This document shows, piece after piece, positions 22,301 to 36,900 of a DNA stretch of 64,000 bases. The notes under the pieces were generated by a model. The model was not told the origin of the DNA. It made no database searches and saw only the letters and a program-made list of their open reading frames with translations. The stretch's first letter is position 1. The number at the start of each line of letters is the position of its first letter. The position numbers were made by a program, and so were the translations under genes. The stretch comes from Datnioides undecimradiatus (lineage: Eukaryota; Chordata; Actinopteri; Lobotiformes; Datnioididae), in the NCBI GenBank assembly GCA_008933995.1, contig WARS01000034.1, positions 4,566,707 to 4,630,706 of the forward strand, read 5' to 3'.

Positions 22301-24893
22301 TTATGCTGTATCAGCTGACTGAAGGTCAGCGTGTACGGTACACGCTCCGGTTGTTTCTTAACGTTTGGCTTTGTTCTGTGTAGACACGGTTGGAAATCAT
22401 CCCAAAGTTATTGGCACAATATTGATATCGATGATTATGCTACAAAACAATGTGATGCTTATTGAAATGAACTCAGATCTGGTTAATCAATATAACAATT
22501 CAGCCTGCTTCGGCCTATACTACTCTTGGTAGAGCGCATAACTGGAACACATCCCACGGGCTGCGATGCAGATGAATAAAAGTGTATTATGGATCATTCC
22601 TGTTAACACAAATCCCACAGTGTCACTCACCGTGCCGCGGGGATTTGAATTAGCCACTTAAACCTGCTCAAATCTATACGGCCACACTGAGACCTCTGTG
22701 TCGCTGCGTTAGGTGGGCAGAGAGGAACCTTTAATCAAGCGCAGCTCAAGGTGTAAGCCCGGCTCCCAGTGTAAATAACCAATAATCTTCAAGTCTCATC
22801 AAAGGAAAAACTAATAAAACCATGTGCTATCCTTTTCTATCCTGACAGATATTAAAGACACCCCACAGAGCATCAAACACACTCTGCTTTTGTTACAATT
22901 ACTTTACTTTCAATTGATTTCAAGCTGCCACAAAGGATATTAAGTCTGGAGACACTATAGGCGTCTTTGTTATTCTTCTTTTTGTATTAAGAATTAAGGT
23001 GTTTTGCTTCTGGGACACGCGCTGCTGGGGCGAGCGTGTGATAACAGGTCTGACTTTCACAGGGACCGCAGAGCGGCTCTGTAATGAATAGAGTCACAGT
23101 GGAGACGGGACTGACCTCCGCACCCTGGTGATGATGCTGCCCCTCACCCCCACCCCCAAATGTAACAGTTCACATGCACAGAAATCACACCTGCCCACAC
23201 ATATGCATAATAAATCACACGATCACAACAAGCGTTGCCCCCCCACACACACACACACCCAGCACGTAGATAAACATACTGCTACACGGACACACCCGCT
23301 CTGTCAAGCCTTGTCCAGACCAAAAGAATAATGTTAGCTCTGAACCCCACAACCAAAAACCTCAGAGGTGTCAAAACTAATTGGAGCCACCAGCACTGGG
23401 GAAAGGGTGTGTACGTGCCTGTGTGTGTGTGTGTACATGCGTCTTGTGTATCTGCATTCACTAGAGAGAATGCGTAGGTAGGTGTAACAGTGCTTGTGTG
23501 TGTGTGCGTGTGTGTGTGTGTGTGTGTGTGCGGGAGAAGCTGTGTGGGCGGGTGTGACTCTGTGTGCGTGTGAGAGAGAGCTGGTGCTGAAGCTGAGCTC
23601 TGGACGGCATCCCAAACCGAGTCTGCGGGGAAGCGCAGCATCACCATCGCGCCCTACGGAGATCACAGACGCGGACGGACACAAATAAAGACACGTGCAC
23701 GCGCCACACGCAAACACACACGCACACCGCCTCACACTTTGTCAGTTATGTGAAGCCATTACCTCCCCTTACCTCTATATTCAGTTCATCTATAGCCTGT
23801 GAGTGACACGTGCTTTTTGCAATTGCTCATCATTATTCCCCATTTAAAGTGATGAGGTAAATGGTGGTGAAGCTGCTCGGGAGAGTGTTTTATAAGGCAC
23901 AGGCGATGTCGCACTAAGTGCAGGCCTCGGACTCGTAAAAACCCTTCCCCTTTCATCCTGTCAAACTTTGTTTGAGAGCCTTTTCTCGCTGACGTGCTCA
24001 TGATCTATCGCGGCGCTGCGCCCGGTCTTTGCATAAATTAGGTTTGATTTGTCTTCAGTGTTCCTTTTAGTCTACTCTGGAGGAGGAAGGAGCAAAATAA
24101 ATGAAGTACCTTCACCGGGACTAACATGGTAATGGAATTTCTATACTATTTAAAAAAAATGGTGAAAGACTTCAACGGCTAAACATTCATTATCTGCAGT
24201 AAATTGAATAACCTCAAAAGGTCATACGTGTGGACTGATGATGAGGAGGAACTGCATCCATCTCCATATCTACAGCGCTGCTGAAGGCGGGAATGAGGAC
24301 ACGCTCCTTAGTCTTTCGTCTGGTTTGGTGCGGTGTCACATTTAACTGCCTAACACTGAAGTTACGTTTGAGATTGAAGTCATCATTTTTGCAGATAAAG
24401 AGTAGAAATATGTTCCGGGAGGCCTGCTCCGACTGAGAGATGCGTGCGAGCAGATTCAAACACCACACGGTGCTTTATAATGGTATCAGAGAGGATTTTG
24501 CCGGCGTGGGTAAGAGTAGGAGCGCGCTCTTCGTGTTACTACCTGGACTGCACACTTGCACAACTTCGATGTGAAACATGCGCTGTTATTCACAGTCTTT
24601 TACTGGCTTAGACTCCCGGATGTCTCAATGCCTGATAGTGAAGAGGATATGGATTTGCGATAAATATGGTTAAAGAACATTAAAATGGCTGATATCCCCT
24701 GGTGCGGGTGGGGTGTTAGAGCATTAGGTGGCGCACAAAAGAAGAGATGGGTTCATTTAGAAGAATTTCAGACTGGAGATATGAGGTCAGGTAGTCCAAG
24801 GCTATATCCTGGGCTAATCCTTTCCTGCAAAAGACATCCAGGCATTCGCGGCTGTCATCAAGTAACAATGTTGATGAAAACGCACCCCCCCGA

Positions 24894-24925
<32 letters not shown>

Positions 24926-27900
24926 TATGATGCATTCATTAGACTCATGGAGGTGTTAATTTATTGGTACTGTGCGCAGCAGTTAAAAAGCTTTCACCCA
25001 CATCAAGTCTCTCTGATTAGCTCCAAGTAAGGGTGAAACTCCAGCATCTGCTTTATGGGTGAAGTAATTCCTGCTTTAATAAAACACGATAAGGCCAATT
25101 GCAAGAACTGCACAGTGATGGCTATACATAGCAATTACAGTGCATTTGGAGTGGGCGATTAATTCTGATGATCATCAGCGGAGGGTCCGGGCGGCAGTTT
25201 GCCACACTTGGGGATTCGAAGCACATACGATGAGGTAAGCTTTGTGGAAAGGCGGCACCGCGTCACGTCTGAGAGAGAGGGGTGCTCGTGGCTCGCGGTT
25301 TAAGCGGCGAGGTGGTCCGCTGATGCGACGGTGACGGTGCTAAAAAGCAGCAAGTGTGGCTGATGATGCTGTGCCATCATCTGGTTTCAGACCTTTATCT
25401 TTTTTTTTTTCTTTTTTTTTTTCTTTTTTTTGGAGAGGGTGGCAGACGCACGCAAACACACAAACACCCACACAGAAAGACACACACTGTGCCTTCTGTC
25501 TAAGCCACCCACTCGGAGCGGAGCAGAAATCCATTCATCGCGGGCATTGCCTCCGAGCAGCCGTCTATGAAAAGGATCTTTCAAAGCACCAAGGCACCTC
25601 TGTGATTCACGCGCCTGCACCCGGTGTGTAGCCATAGCTACACGGTGAAATTATACCTTTCAGCAGGGTCGCTCACATGGCAACCTCTCATTGTAGGCTG
25701 CGCCGTTGCCCTCGTGCGCATGAAATGCTATGATCCACGCTTTGGGATACACTAATAGCTGCTTTGATTCAGATTGGATAATTATCTCCTTTGCATCGCA
25801 GTGAGCAACGAACAATGAAGGGGAGATCAAAGATAAATTATCGGTTGTTTTCACTTGAAATAGATCCTCTGTCCAAGAGACATTACTGCTGGCACGCTCT
25901 TCAAATCCCCACAGCCAGCAAGATAGCTTATTGTTTGCCAACTTTTCATACAGTGCTAATGTCAATAAAAATGTGTTCCTTATTAGGGATGATCCGGGGG
26001 GTGGTGGGGGGGAAATAAAGCCTGCTAATTTTATACAGATTAGGATTACACTAACTTCACCCATTGAGGCTCCTTCAGTTGTTTTAACTTCTTGTAATTA
26101 GAGCCCATTAATTACGTCTGTAAATCCAATTGGGGGGAGGGGATTTCTTCAATTTTGCATGTATAAACTGCTTCATACCGGCCGCTAGAGGTGCTGCAGA
26201 ATATACTGATATTATATCAATATTATGTTATGAGACCAGATATTGTCTTCTAGGTTTTAGGTCGAATAATATTGTGATTACGGCATAAATGCTGCCTTGT
26301 TCTGAGTTTTGAAGGAGGCACCGCTTACCAGACTGTCCCAGCTGTTCAAACTGTCTTTATCATATCAGTCATCTTTTAATGGACATATTTATTTACACCC
26401 ACAGTCATCCCACGATATCGTTGCTATATTGATAGAGATATTTGGTCAAAAATATAATCGCAATATTTGATTTTGTCCATGTAGCCCGGCCTTAGCTGCT
26501 TGTAATAGTTGCTTATTGGCCATATGCTAACTGCCAGATAACTTCAGATTTATCAGAAATCCCACTCGTTCACATTAAAATGTGAGGATTTGCTGCTTTT
26601 CTGTGTTGTATCATTGTTAGTCGGGGTGTTAATCACATGAAAAGTCATTTAAATAGGAAGAGATTAATAACAAAACCATCTACAGATTAATCTTTAATGA
26701 AAAACGTGTTTGCAAGCCTAAATGGTTTGTCTGTACCGTCATGTGTGCCATCAGAAGGCGTATTTTCCTCAGCGTTCCCCAGATCATTCTCCAAATGAGA
26801 CACAATGTTCAGTGTCTCAGTGTCTGAGGCTTTATCAAAGAGAGTGAGCAACACAAAGCAAACTCACTGGTATTACAACATAAAACACACAAAACCCATT
26901 TCGCCCAAACACAGAGACGGAGTGGTACAGCGCTTCTGCTACCCAAACGCAAAGCGACACATGCTGAAACGCCACCATGGATCACAGATACACTAAAGCA
27001 GAGCTTGTTCGCCTCTCATAACGAATTTAATGTCAGCCTTCAACGTCCGGACGTCTTTCTACTGTTGGTGGACGACATTTTCAGAATGAAATTGTTAATG
27101 ATGTTAACCAGACACAGAGGGACGAGGAGCGTTTCTCGTGAGACAGCTGCACCCTGATTCAGGGCTGACACAGATGTGCTGTTTCCCTTCCAGCAAGAAA
27201 AATGACAGAAGGTAAAATTCAAAGCATTTCCCTTTCCTGTGATACGGCCGCAGGACAGTCGATACATTCATGCAGGAGCCGTTATTAAACTACGGCCCCT
27301 CGTGGAACTGGCCTTGAATCGGAGAAACGTAATTAGCGCTCCAGAATGTAACACATTTACAGGAAACACCGGCCCAAATGCCCCGTGTATGACTGGCATT
27401 AGCAGCCCCTGCAAGGGCTTTACGCTGCCATCTTCGTCAGTGGCAGAAAGCCTCCCCCCCCCCCACACCGACCTCCCACCTCCTTCATCAGCCCGACTGA
27501 ATGGTCAGAGTGATGACTGTTGTTTGTCTGTGGGTGGCACAGACACAGAGGGCCAGTCTTCCACCCCCTCGGCAGAATAGCGCTTCAGTTGTGGGCCCCT
27601 CCGTTCACCACTGTAACATTTGCATTTTGCCCTCAATGGGCGCTCTATCCTCGGGCCTGCTGGAGACAGAGAGTGGCTGCCTATAGACTGCAGCCGACAG
27701 AAGAGCTGTAAATGTCCTCGTAAAGGCGACTGGAAACCTTTAGATAACATCCCTGTGGTTCCAATCGCCCCTTAATAGGAAATCTAGTGCCCCGGTGATG
27801 ATCCGAGATGGATACTCTCGAAATGAGCCATTGCTTTTCTTTCCCACATTAACACTTTAAACCGGGAAACAATATTGATGAATTAAGTAGCGTTGAATCT

Positions 27901-30501
27901 TGGGAAATCTGAGATATGCGTGTGCGCATGCACTTCTCCATTAAGCCTCCTTTTCTCCAGCTGAGCAGAGAAGCTGGGTAGGCTTTGCACATCCGGGCCC
28001 TCGTAACGTCTTTCTGATGACAGCAGAGCGCTCAGTGGCGTGATCAATGGTAGTCTGACTGGCAGTGAGGAAAAACTAGATGGGAAGACGGGAAGACGGG
28101 AAGATCACAGGAGGATTGCAGCTTAAAATACATCAGGTGAGGGGCACGGGCAGTGGCTACCTGTGATGTGAGGATGCAGCATCCAGGCAGCGGCACCGTG
28201 AAGGTCAGAAAACTGGGCTGTGAAATGAGAGTGAAGCCGGATACTGAGAAAAACACAACTGTACATTCCCCTGGGGATGGACTAACAGCAAAACACCCAC
28301 ATAGGTCAGGTCTTGTTCGTAGAGATCTCGGCTGCTAGAGTCTGTTTTTGGATGGCTGTACCCTACAGAGAAACTGTTAACAAGTCCTCTTCCACCCCGC
28401 CTCCCCCACCCTACCCCCGGTTTATCCGATTGTCCTTCTCAGCGCAAGAGGAGGAGGGCGGCTGTGAGAAACTGACACTAATTTTTCTGACATGAAGCCT
28501 GTGATATGTGTAATCCCCTTAGAGCATAGCCGAGGAACCTGTTGTATCCCCACTGACCAGCAAAGGCGGGGGGTGGGGGGGGGTGGACAGGCGCTCGCTC
28601 TTTCTCCTTGTCTTTCAGTGTTCCATCGTATCTCTTTCTTGTCTTCCCCCCTCAAGTCTCCTGTCTTCCCGGCGTGGCATTTACATCCTGCCATTAATGC
28701 TATGTCATTTGCATTGTTGGGCTCACGCTCATCCTTTGGCTGAATGCTTTGTTTACAGATATTTGTATTCCTGGCTATAAATATCCAAATAAGAGCGTTT
28801 ATTGGCTTGCAGCAGCTTCTGGAACTGATCCTGGAATGATCGGTTCCAGGAAGTTATGCCTCACCTCCGCATTTTAAAGACGAAACGTAAGTGTTGGCAT
28901 TTCCTTTTTACCGACCTCGTCCACTCTTTTTGCTTTCTCGCCGTCAGTTCTTGCTCAATCTTAACATTTTAGTCTAAAGTCTTAGTCGTTCCCAGAGCTC
29001 GTTCTCTTTCCGTCTTTTCTCAGTTTTTTCTCAAAGACTCTCTTTTCCCGGGGCACTAACAGCTGGTTATAGGTCAGCCTATAAAAGTCACAAGGAAGCC
29101 ACTTCAGTGAAAGCCCCCAGCCATAAGACACCACCAGGACAGGTGCTGCAGTGCTCACAAGCCTGCAGAAAAACAGAGCCAGTGATCCTAGAACCCGGTG
29201 GAGTAGCGAGGCGCTGGATGCACAGGGACAGGGCTTCCCTTCATCCTCAAACTTTAGAAAATGCTCCCTCTTAAGGATCCTGTTTTGTTTTTGGGCCCTA
29301 ATGGATCCGTTTGGACTAATGGATCTGTTTGAAGCGGAGAGGCTCCAGGACACCAGGAAACACTGAAAATCCATTATGAAATGATAGCCGAAGGCTTTTT
29401 GCTTACATTTGGGCTGGTAATGGAGAACATGAATCAATGGTGAGCAGTGGGTAAGAACCAGTCATTTAGATGTAAAACTGCAGAAGCACCCTGGCTCCTA
29501 AATCCATTTCAGCTCTGATTATGTTGTGATCAGGTACATCCGGCCAGGCTATTAGACTTAAGTACAATTAGCGATAATGTGAGTGAATGCAAACATGAAA
29601 ATACCCTTAGTGCAAAGAACAGAGACCAGGTAATTTAGAAAGAATGGTCTGCTTTCTTCTCACACGTCTAACACACATGCACGCGTGCAGGCGTGCACGT
29701 AAGGCTGTGTTGCCTCAGCAGTAATTAAGTGCCTTTGTTTCGCCAGCTGTAATCCCACAGACGGAGTAGTGCTGCTGCTGACGCCCAAGATTACCCGAGT
29801 AGAGAGAGAGAGGAGAAGAGCTGGGAGGAGATGCACACAGACAAGGGGAGGAGTGGGATAAACTGTTAGTTCCTTCATCTAAGATGTGTAATAAATGCTT
29901 TCTGTGCTGATCACGCGTCCAAACCAAAGTATCTTAAGCAACACGGCGTCCACTAATCTTGCTTCAGCTGACACCAGCTGTACATTTCATCAGTCTTTCC
30001 TTTGGCTCGCATTGTTTCCTCGCAAGTCATCGCGGTGAGCGCTGCGCATCAGCTGAAAATCACATGCTAGCGTTGTCACTGTGCAGCGACCGATCGGTTA
30101 GCTCGAACTGCAGCTCGGCGAGCTTCTGGGAGACGCGGAAGTCTGTGCGAAAAGCGATAATTAGGACTTTGCAAATCTTACACTGAGGCCACGGGGTGAG
30201 CATTCGTACTGAATATACGGCATGTGAGGAGAAAGAAAGAGAAGGAGAACTCGAGATTTAATGGCCTTGAACAAAAAACATTAAAAAGCCCGCTACAATC
30301 AATTAAGAGGGCGCTCTACAAAGCCAGTCTTCATTAAGTTCTATAGTAATTCTCTATGCTAGTACGCCTAAATTGCCTGTAGGGTATAAACAATATTCCT
30401 GTAATAGCCGTGATGCTTGTGCAGGTTATGAAACAACTTTTTGTTCATCTGTCAAAGCGTTTGAAGGATTTCAACAAAGGACCTTTCATGTAGTCGTGCA
30501 G

Positions 30502-30534
<33 letters not shown>

Positions 30535-30935
30535 CAGGCAATTTAAAAGTCCCAGACACTAATTAAGGTTATCGGCCCTCAGGTGGTAACTACCCACGCT
30601 GGATGTGCACCTATCGTCGAGGTGACGCTTTTTAGGGAGGTCTGTGGTCAAAGTGCAGCTGGTCGCAGAGGCACCTGCAGAGTCCAGGTCCCCGCTGCTA
30701 ATCCAGCTGGAGGCTGAAGCCCTGCTTCGGTTAATCTGATCATCTGTGACCTGCTGAGACATGAAACCCACCCTCCAGAGCTCCTCTAATCTGCGCACAC
30801 ACACACACAAGCGTGCATAAACACATGCAGGCACGCGGGCGTGTGGCTGACAGGTACACACATAAACACTTATGCCAGCATGTGCTCGCTCGCATGCATG
30901 CAGCACATCTGAAGTGAAGTGAACTGTCTCACTCC

Positions 30936-30968
<33 letters not shown>

Positions 30969-33900
30969 CTACAAATGCACACCCTCAAGAGAGGCTCAGC
31001 TTTGACAATGCCACCTCTCAGTCTGTTGATAGGTGAGTCACAGCTAAAAGACTGAGGCATTAGCCTGCTTTTGACAAGCTGTCATTTCCCTATGATGAGG
31101 CGATAGATCTTGTCAGCTTTGCACTGCTATGACAGCAATCCTATAGCCGACTGGAACTGCAACTGACCGCGCTTCTGGAGGATTTCATAGAAATAGGTTA
31201 CATGATATTGACGCCCTAGTTTGAGGAAAAACTGTGCCACAGTCCTATGAGGAAACAGGAAGCCAGTAGGTCCTATTTTAATTTCCTAATTTTACATTTG
31301 TTAACAGATACCTCAATTTCAATCGCTCCGCAGCGATCAAAGACGCCACTACTCCGCGGCGTGCTAAAAATAACTCACTCCAAATGCTAATCAGGGAAAA
31401 TTAAACAAACAATGCGAGAAAATAAAAAAAAACAAAGGCGAGCCTACATCTCCTTTTCCCACTGACACAATCGACCGCGTGTCAGAACGTGTTGAGGAGT
31501 TGTGTAAATCCATAAAACAGATAAAGGAGGATAATGAGATGGAAGGGAGAGAGCAGATCTATTCATCAAAGCCTCTTTCTAACACACTCAGCAGATAGGG
31601 GCAGAAATGTTGTATGGCTGCTTACTCTCCAGTTTGGAGATTAAAGCTCTGGTTGCTGACAAAAAAGGAAAGAAAAAAGTTGAGAGGTATACGTTCATGA
31701 TGCGAAGTACAGAGAAACTGAAGAGCCCAGTTATTTAAATAATTCCCGGTTATGAATCTTATCTCGTCTCTGGTCGTATTCGTCTTATTCGCCTGACGTG
31801 AGAGGCTGCCTTTTCTCTGAGAATTCATTTACATGTCACAGAATGCTGGCTTCCTCGCGCAGTACCCGCCAAGACATGATGTTTACTTGTACGAACAAAC
31901 ACCAAACGCTGCAAAAACATGAATGGGAAAACGAGCGCACAATGCGGCCGCGGTTTTCAAACAGAGGCTTGTGCAATTTCATTCGGTGATATGCAACCGA
32001 AGGGGAATAAGGTGCGGCATTGCCTGGATCGGGGTGTTGTTTGTTGGTTGTGATGATAAGGCCTCTGAGGATGTTCGGCCCCGTGGGCTGAGCAGACTCG
32101 AGGCCCGCACGGAGATGATGAAAACACTCCTCAGAAGGATGAGAACACGGAGGTAAAGAGGGCTGAATGACTGTTTATACTTAGAAGTAATAAGTCCCCT
32201 TTGGTCATAGAGATGAGATCAATAAACTTGGGTACAGTGACTCAGCGAGCTGTTCTTAAAATCGTGAGATGCGGGTATCGATCTCTCTGTTCGTCCATGT
32301 CATCACCCTGCATTTTTCCCGTTTCCTCTCGGGTGAGGTCCGGCTCTGTGGGGCGAATGAGTCAGAACGGAGGCTGACTGAATCTGAGTCAGGGCGAAGG
32401 GAACGCAAACAATCTGGGTAACAAAGTCGTTTTTAGAGGCAACGTCTGTTTGCTCATCATCTATGACGTGCCTTTTTGGCAAAAAAACCCCCAAACAAAC
32501 AACAAAAAAAACAAACGAGGAAAGCAAGAATAAATAACTAGCAGTACTGTATGTGCCTTACACAATTGTTAAACCAAATGTGGTGCCAATTTATGGCCCC
32601 CACTGGTACCACTTCTCCTGTCATCCTCCCCTCCCTCCCTCGTTCCCTCACCCGCCATGGGCTCACCCTACTCTGTGACGGTGCGCGCTGCCAATTAGTG
32701 TCCTCCACCTGTCGCCGCGGGTCACTGGTGCAGGCATCTGCTGGGTGTGAAATTGGCCATCTCACTTTCGTCCGTGAACTTTGCATGGCCCCCCCTGTCG
32801 GCCCGGACGTGCACACTGGCACACATACGTGTGCGCACACAAATGCACGGAGGCGCAGATATTCTGCTATGACCTAAAGTTGACCTTTGTGGTATGGCCA
32901 CCCTGGTGACGGGGAGGGGGGGGGGGGGGCAAGGGGGAAGGGTGTGATACAAACTAGCTCGGACTGGTTATTAAAAAACCCTCTTACTACTAGAATAGGA
33001 CACATTACCACGCATGTTTTGGGGTTTATTATATTCTAAAGCGTATTCCTATTTCTGGTCTTCACATCAGCACAGAGACTCAGAAATAAACTTGGGTAGA
33101 GCTACGGAATCATTCCCAATAGGAAACTCAGCCAAAGCTGCAAACACCCAAGACCCAAGCAGGAATACAGCAGATGTATGCTTCAATAATAGGCACGTTT
33201 TACTGCTGTTGTGAGGTTCATACGGAGCTCTGATGAACAACAGAGGCGTCCATAAAGAACCATTTAGGAACCAGAATCAAATCGGAATTAGCGGAGCGTG
33301 CGTCGGTATGAAAACACAGCAACACCCGGCTCTCCCTAACCAGACAGCTGTAAGCCTTTTCATTCGCTAATGCCAAAGAGTCATTTACACCAACTCCGAG
33401 ACTTTCACCCAAGCAAGCTCTATCAAATTACCCCAATTTGGTGCAGCTACACTCGAGCCTATTAAGCCTGATGTGTCTGAGGAAAGTCAGATTGGCCTTG
33501 AATAAATTGCCTACTGTAACCTCGTGGCACTGACTGCAACAGCAGTATTGTTTTTGGGTAATCGGCCAGTTTAGACCAGACGGAGGCACACCTACGTTAT
33601 TGTGTCGCTCTGATTCAACCCTTCACCTCAATCTAATGAGCGACATGATTGCCTCTTCGTTGCGTGTATAATATGTGCAAATCAGAACTGAAGGTATGTG
33701 TGCTTTTAAAAGGTGGCGGTTGGTTTCAACTGCAGCACGGCAGACAGCGTCGGGAGCGATTCGCCTAGAAATCATGGCAGGCTCCGCTCCTGCCTGCGCG
33801 GTCCATCACTGCCACCCGTCAAGTCTGAATAAGATATGAGTCAGAGGGAGAAGAGACAAGTTCACACAGGGCGCGCTCCATTGTCACTGCTACATGCTTT

Positions 33901-36900
33901 TCAGAAAGCAGGCCCGTGTCAGTCACTGTCGGCAGAGTTAATACTCCTCATTTTATTAATGGAGAATAATTCGGAGACTCGCGCGCCGACGTCGAGGCTT
34001 TTCAGCGCTCACACATGGGATTGGAGGTGTCATGCTAGGCCTGGTTCGCAGCAGCCTGTTTGACACAGACCAATAGTCATTTAGACAAAAAAAAGTGGAG
34101 GGAAGCCATTCTGGTGTAGGGCCCCTAAAGACTGCATTTCTGTTGCCTCATTAGATGGAGCCAATTAAGAAGATCTCTGTCTCATTATAAAGGCTGGCCC
34201 CTGGGAGACAGCTGGGCCTGTCTATCTAACTGTTTGTAGCTCCCTAGGTGTGTGTGTGTGTGTGTGTGTGTGCGTGCGTGCGTTTGTGAAAGGGAGAAGG
34301 GGGTGGCGGCTGGGTGGGAATAGTGCAGCATCTTAGCACTGTGTCTTTGTAAGTTTGTCCATTTTATAATCAGAGGAGAATTAAAAGGAGCCGGGGACGG
34401 CTGAGCAACGATTAATTTCTGTGTTTAATATGGGCCGCGGCAAACGCCATATGCTCCAGTATACTGGCAATACAGAGGACATACTGTGGCTGGCGCAGTG
34501 GTAAGCATCTCTGGCCTTTCCGGGGAAAAGACAGGCAGAGGTTACTGATTTCTCGAGCATGATATACGTTCTTAAATGAAATCATCTCAGGCTGAACACA
34601 AAGCAGACAAATAAATGCTACTCAGGAGGAATTAGATCACGCCAACCTGAGTCTGCCTCTGATGAGTGATGATGAAACTGCGTATCAATAATTAATGAGG
34701 CCGATACTAAAGGTCAAGCGCGCAGCAAGCCTCCCGCCTCGCTCGCCACAGATCTGCCTTTCGGCTTTACTGCAGAGGTGCTCGCGGCGGCATCGACTAC
34801 TGCAGCAGTAAGGGCGTTTGAGTCCAGCTGGCTTTGAAATCGCCAAATGTGAGGATGGCATTGATTCTGCAGCGCTGATTTAAAGTCGCTGTTTTGTGTG
34901 TGTGTTTTTTGTTTTTTTTTCCATGCAGGGAGAAAAGAAAATGCAGAGAATCGAGTACTTTATCAGCACTGTGGGCAGCAGAGAGAGATGGAAAAAGTGG
35001 ATGACTCAGAGGGAGTGGGTGGATTGAGACCAGGTGAGACACTGGTACAGCAGATGGGCCGATTTTCAGCGCTGAGTCTCTCCATCATGTTGCAGGCGGC
35101 TCGCTGGGTGACGAACACCTACTACTCAATCTGACATGGCCAACGGTAGTGCCATACATTCTCTGTTTTATAGAGAAGATGTGATGGAGTTCAAGCTCTA
35201 GGACACCAAGCGGAACGGCGTAGACAGCATGCAGATTGCCCTGTATAGCATATACAGCCTGATAGCGCTGTAGAACTGCTGTCTCCGAGCTATGCAGTGA
35301 ATACAAAGGCCTGATGATAAACCTGCGATTTGACTTAAATGGCATGATTCACTTTGACATTACTGTTGTTAGCAGTACTGTTAGCCCCCACTACCTGGAA
35401 TATATCTGGAATATTCTCGCTTGATATTAGACACAAAACTGCCTTCACATGTAGCACCACCCAGCTACTCTCGGTTTATTTTTAGCTTGGCAGCCCACAT
35501 TAAAGGGCAGAAGTGTTCACCAAAATTCCTGTTGCTGGAGGACAGGATTTGCTACCAAATGTTTTTACAGCAAGGAAAAACAAAACTATTATGGCTGCAC
35601 TGCATTTAGCTAATTCGCTGCGAATACTCTAAAAATAGCAGTGGCTACAGTTTGCTTCGTCCGACGCCGCAGCTGGACCCGGAGGCCGACGGGGGAAACG
35701 TGGGGATCGCGGCAGACGCTATCTCTCCCGTCTCTCACACAAACACACACACAGATGTGGGTCAGCGCTGTGGCCCAATTAAAATGCCAACGTGAACCCT
35801 ACTGTATCGACTTCTCCGATCAACAGCGGCACAGTGCGATGCCGTAAGTGTGTTTAACACCAGTGACCTTTGTAAATATTTATCCCATTTAAAATTAATT
35901 ACATCAACTGACAAAACAAACAAAGGTTACACCACGGGGAGAGATAAAAATGAAAAGATGGAGTGAAATAGTAATAACACAGAAGGCCGCGGTGGATTTA
36001 GGCTTTAGTCTAAATTTAGTTTTGCGTGTTGATGTAATGAGCATATGAACTGTGAATGTGACAATGCTGATAGATAGAAATCAGATGGTAAACATGACTG
36101 AATGACTGTCTAGACCTGGGTCACAGGACTTGAACAGTGAGCTGATCTCACTTCCTCCTCTCAACCACTTATCTCTTCCTGTCTTGGGACATTTTTCAGA
36201 TCATCTGGGGTGTGGGGTGGAGGGGGTGAAATCACACGGATCAAATGAAATTTGGCACGGTTTGCACTGGGAGGACAGCGAGTGCGTGCGCATGTGTCTG
36301 CGTACGAGGAGGCCTGTTCGAGGAACGGTAGCGGCGGGGGTCTCCTAGGGGCTCATCAAAGCATGCCGCGTCCACTGCAGCCCCACGTTAAGCTCAAGTC
36401 AGTGCCTCATTGTGTCTGTGTGAATGACCCTGGGGGAACACCAGCTCCTGCTGCGCCGCATGCATTCCCCTCCACATGTTTGCTCTGCCCAGGGTGTGGC
36501 CCAGTTCGAGAGGATTACGCCGAGGAATGCAGCCGAGCCCATCTTTTAAAACAAGGGAGGAGAGGGGGGCTGAGGCCATGGGCATAAAGTTCATGTTCAC
36601 TGAAGCTTCCTAAAGATCCGAAAAAATGCAAATGCAATAAGCCCAGAGGGAGGAAGTTACAGTCAGATTGACTAAACTAAAAAAAACAAAAACCCCATCG
36701 GTATCCGTTAGCATTCAAGTTTCTCTGTCTGGTTTCTGTCTGGACTGGTGGCTATGAAGTAAAAGATTAGCTCGAGGTCGCAGACGCTGAATCTTAATAA
36801 CAATCTTTGATAATTATATTAACATTGTTGCTCTGGTTCCCTGCCTGGCTAAACCTGTCACTTTCTCCGGCCTTCATTTCTTCACCACTGTGGTTCATTT

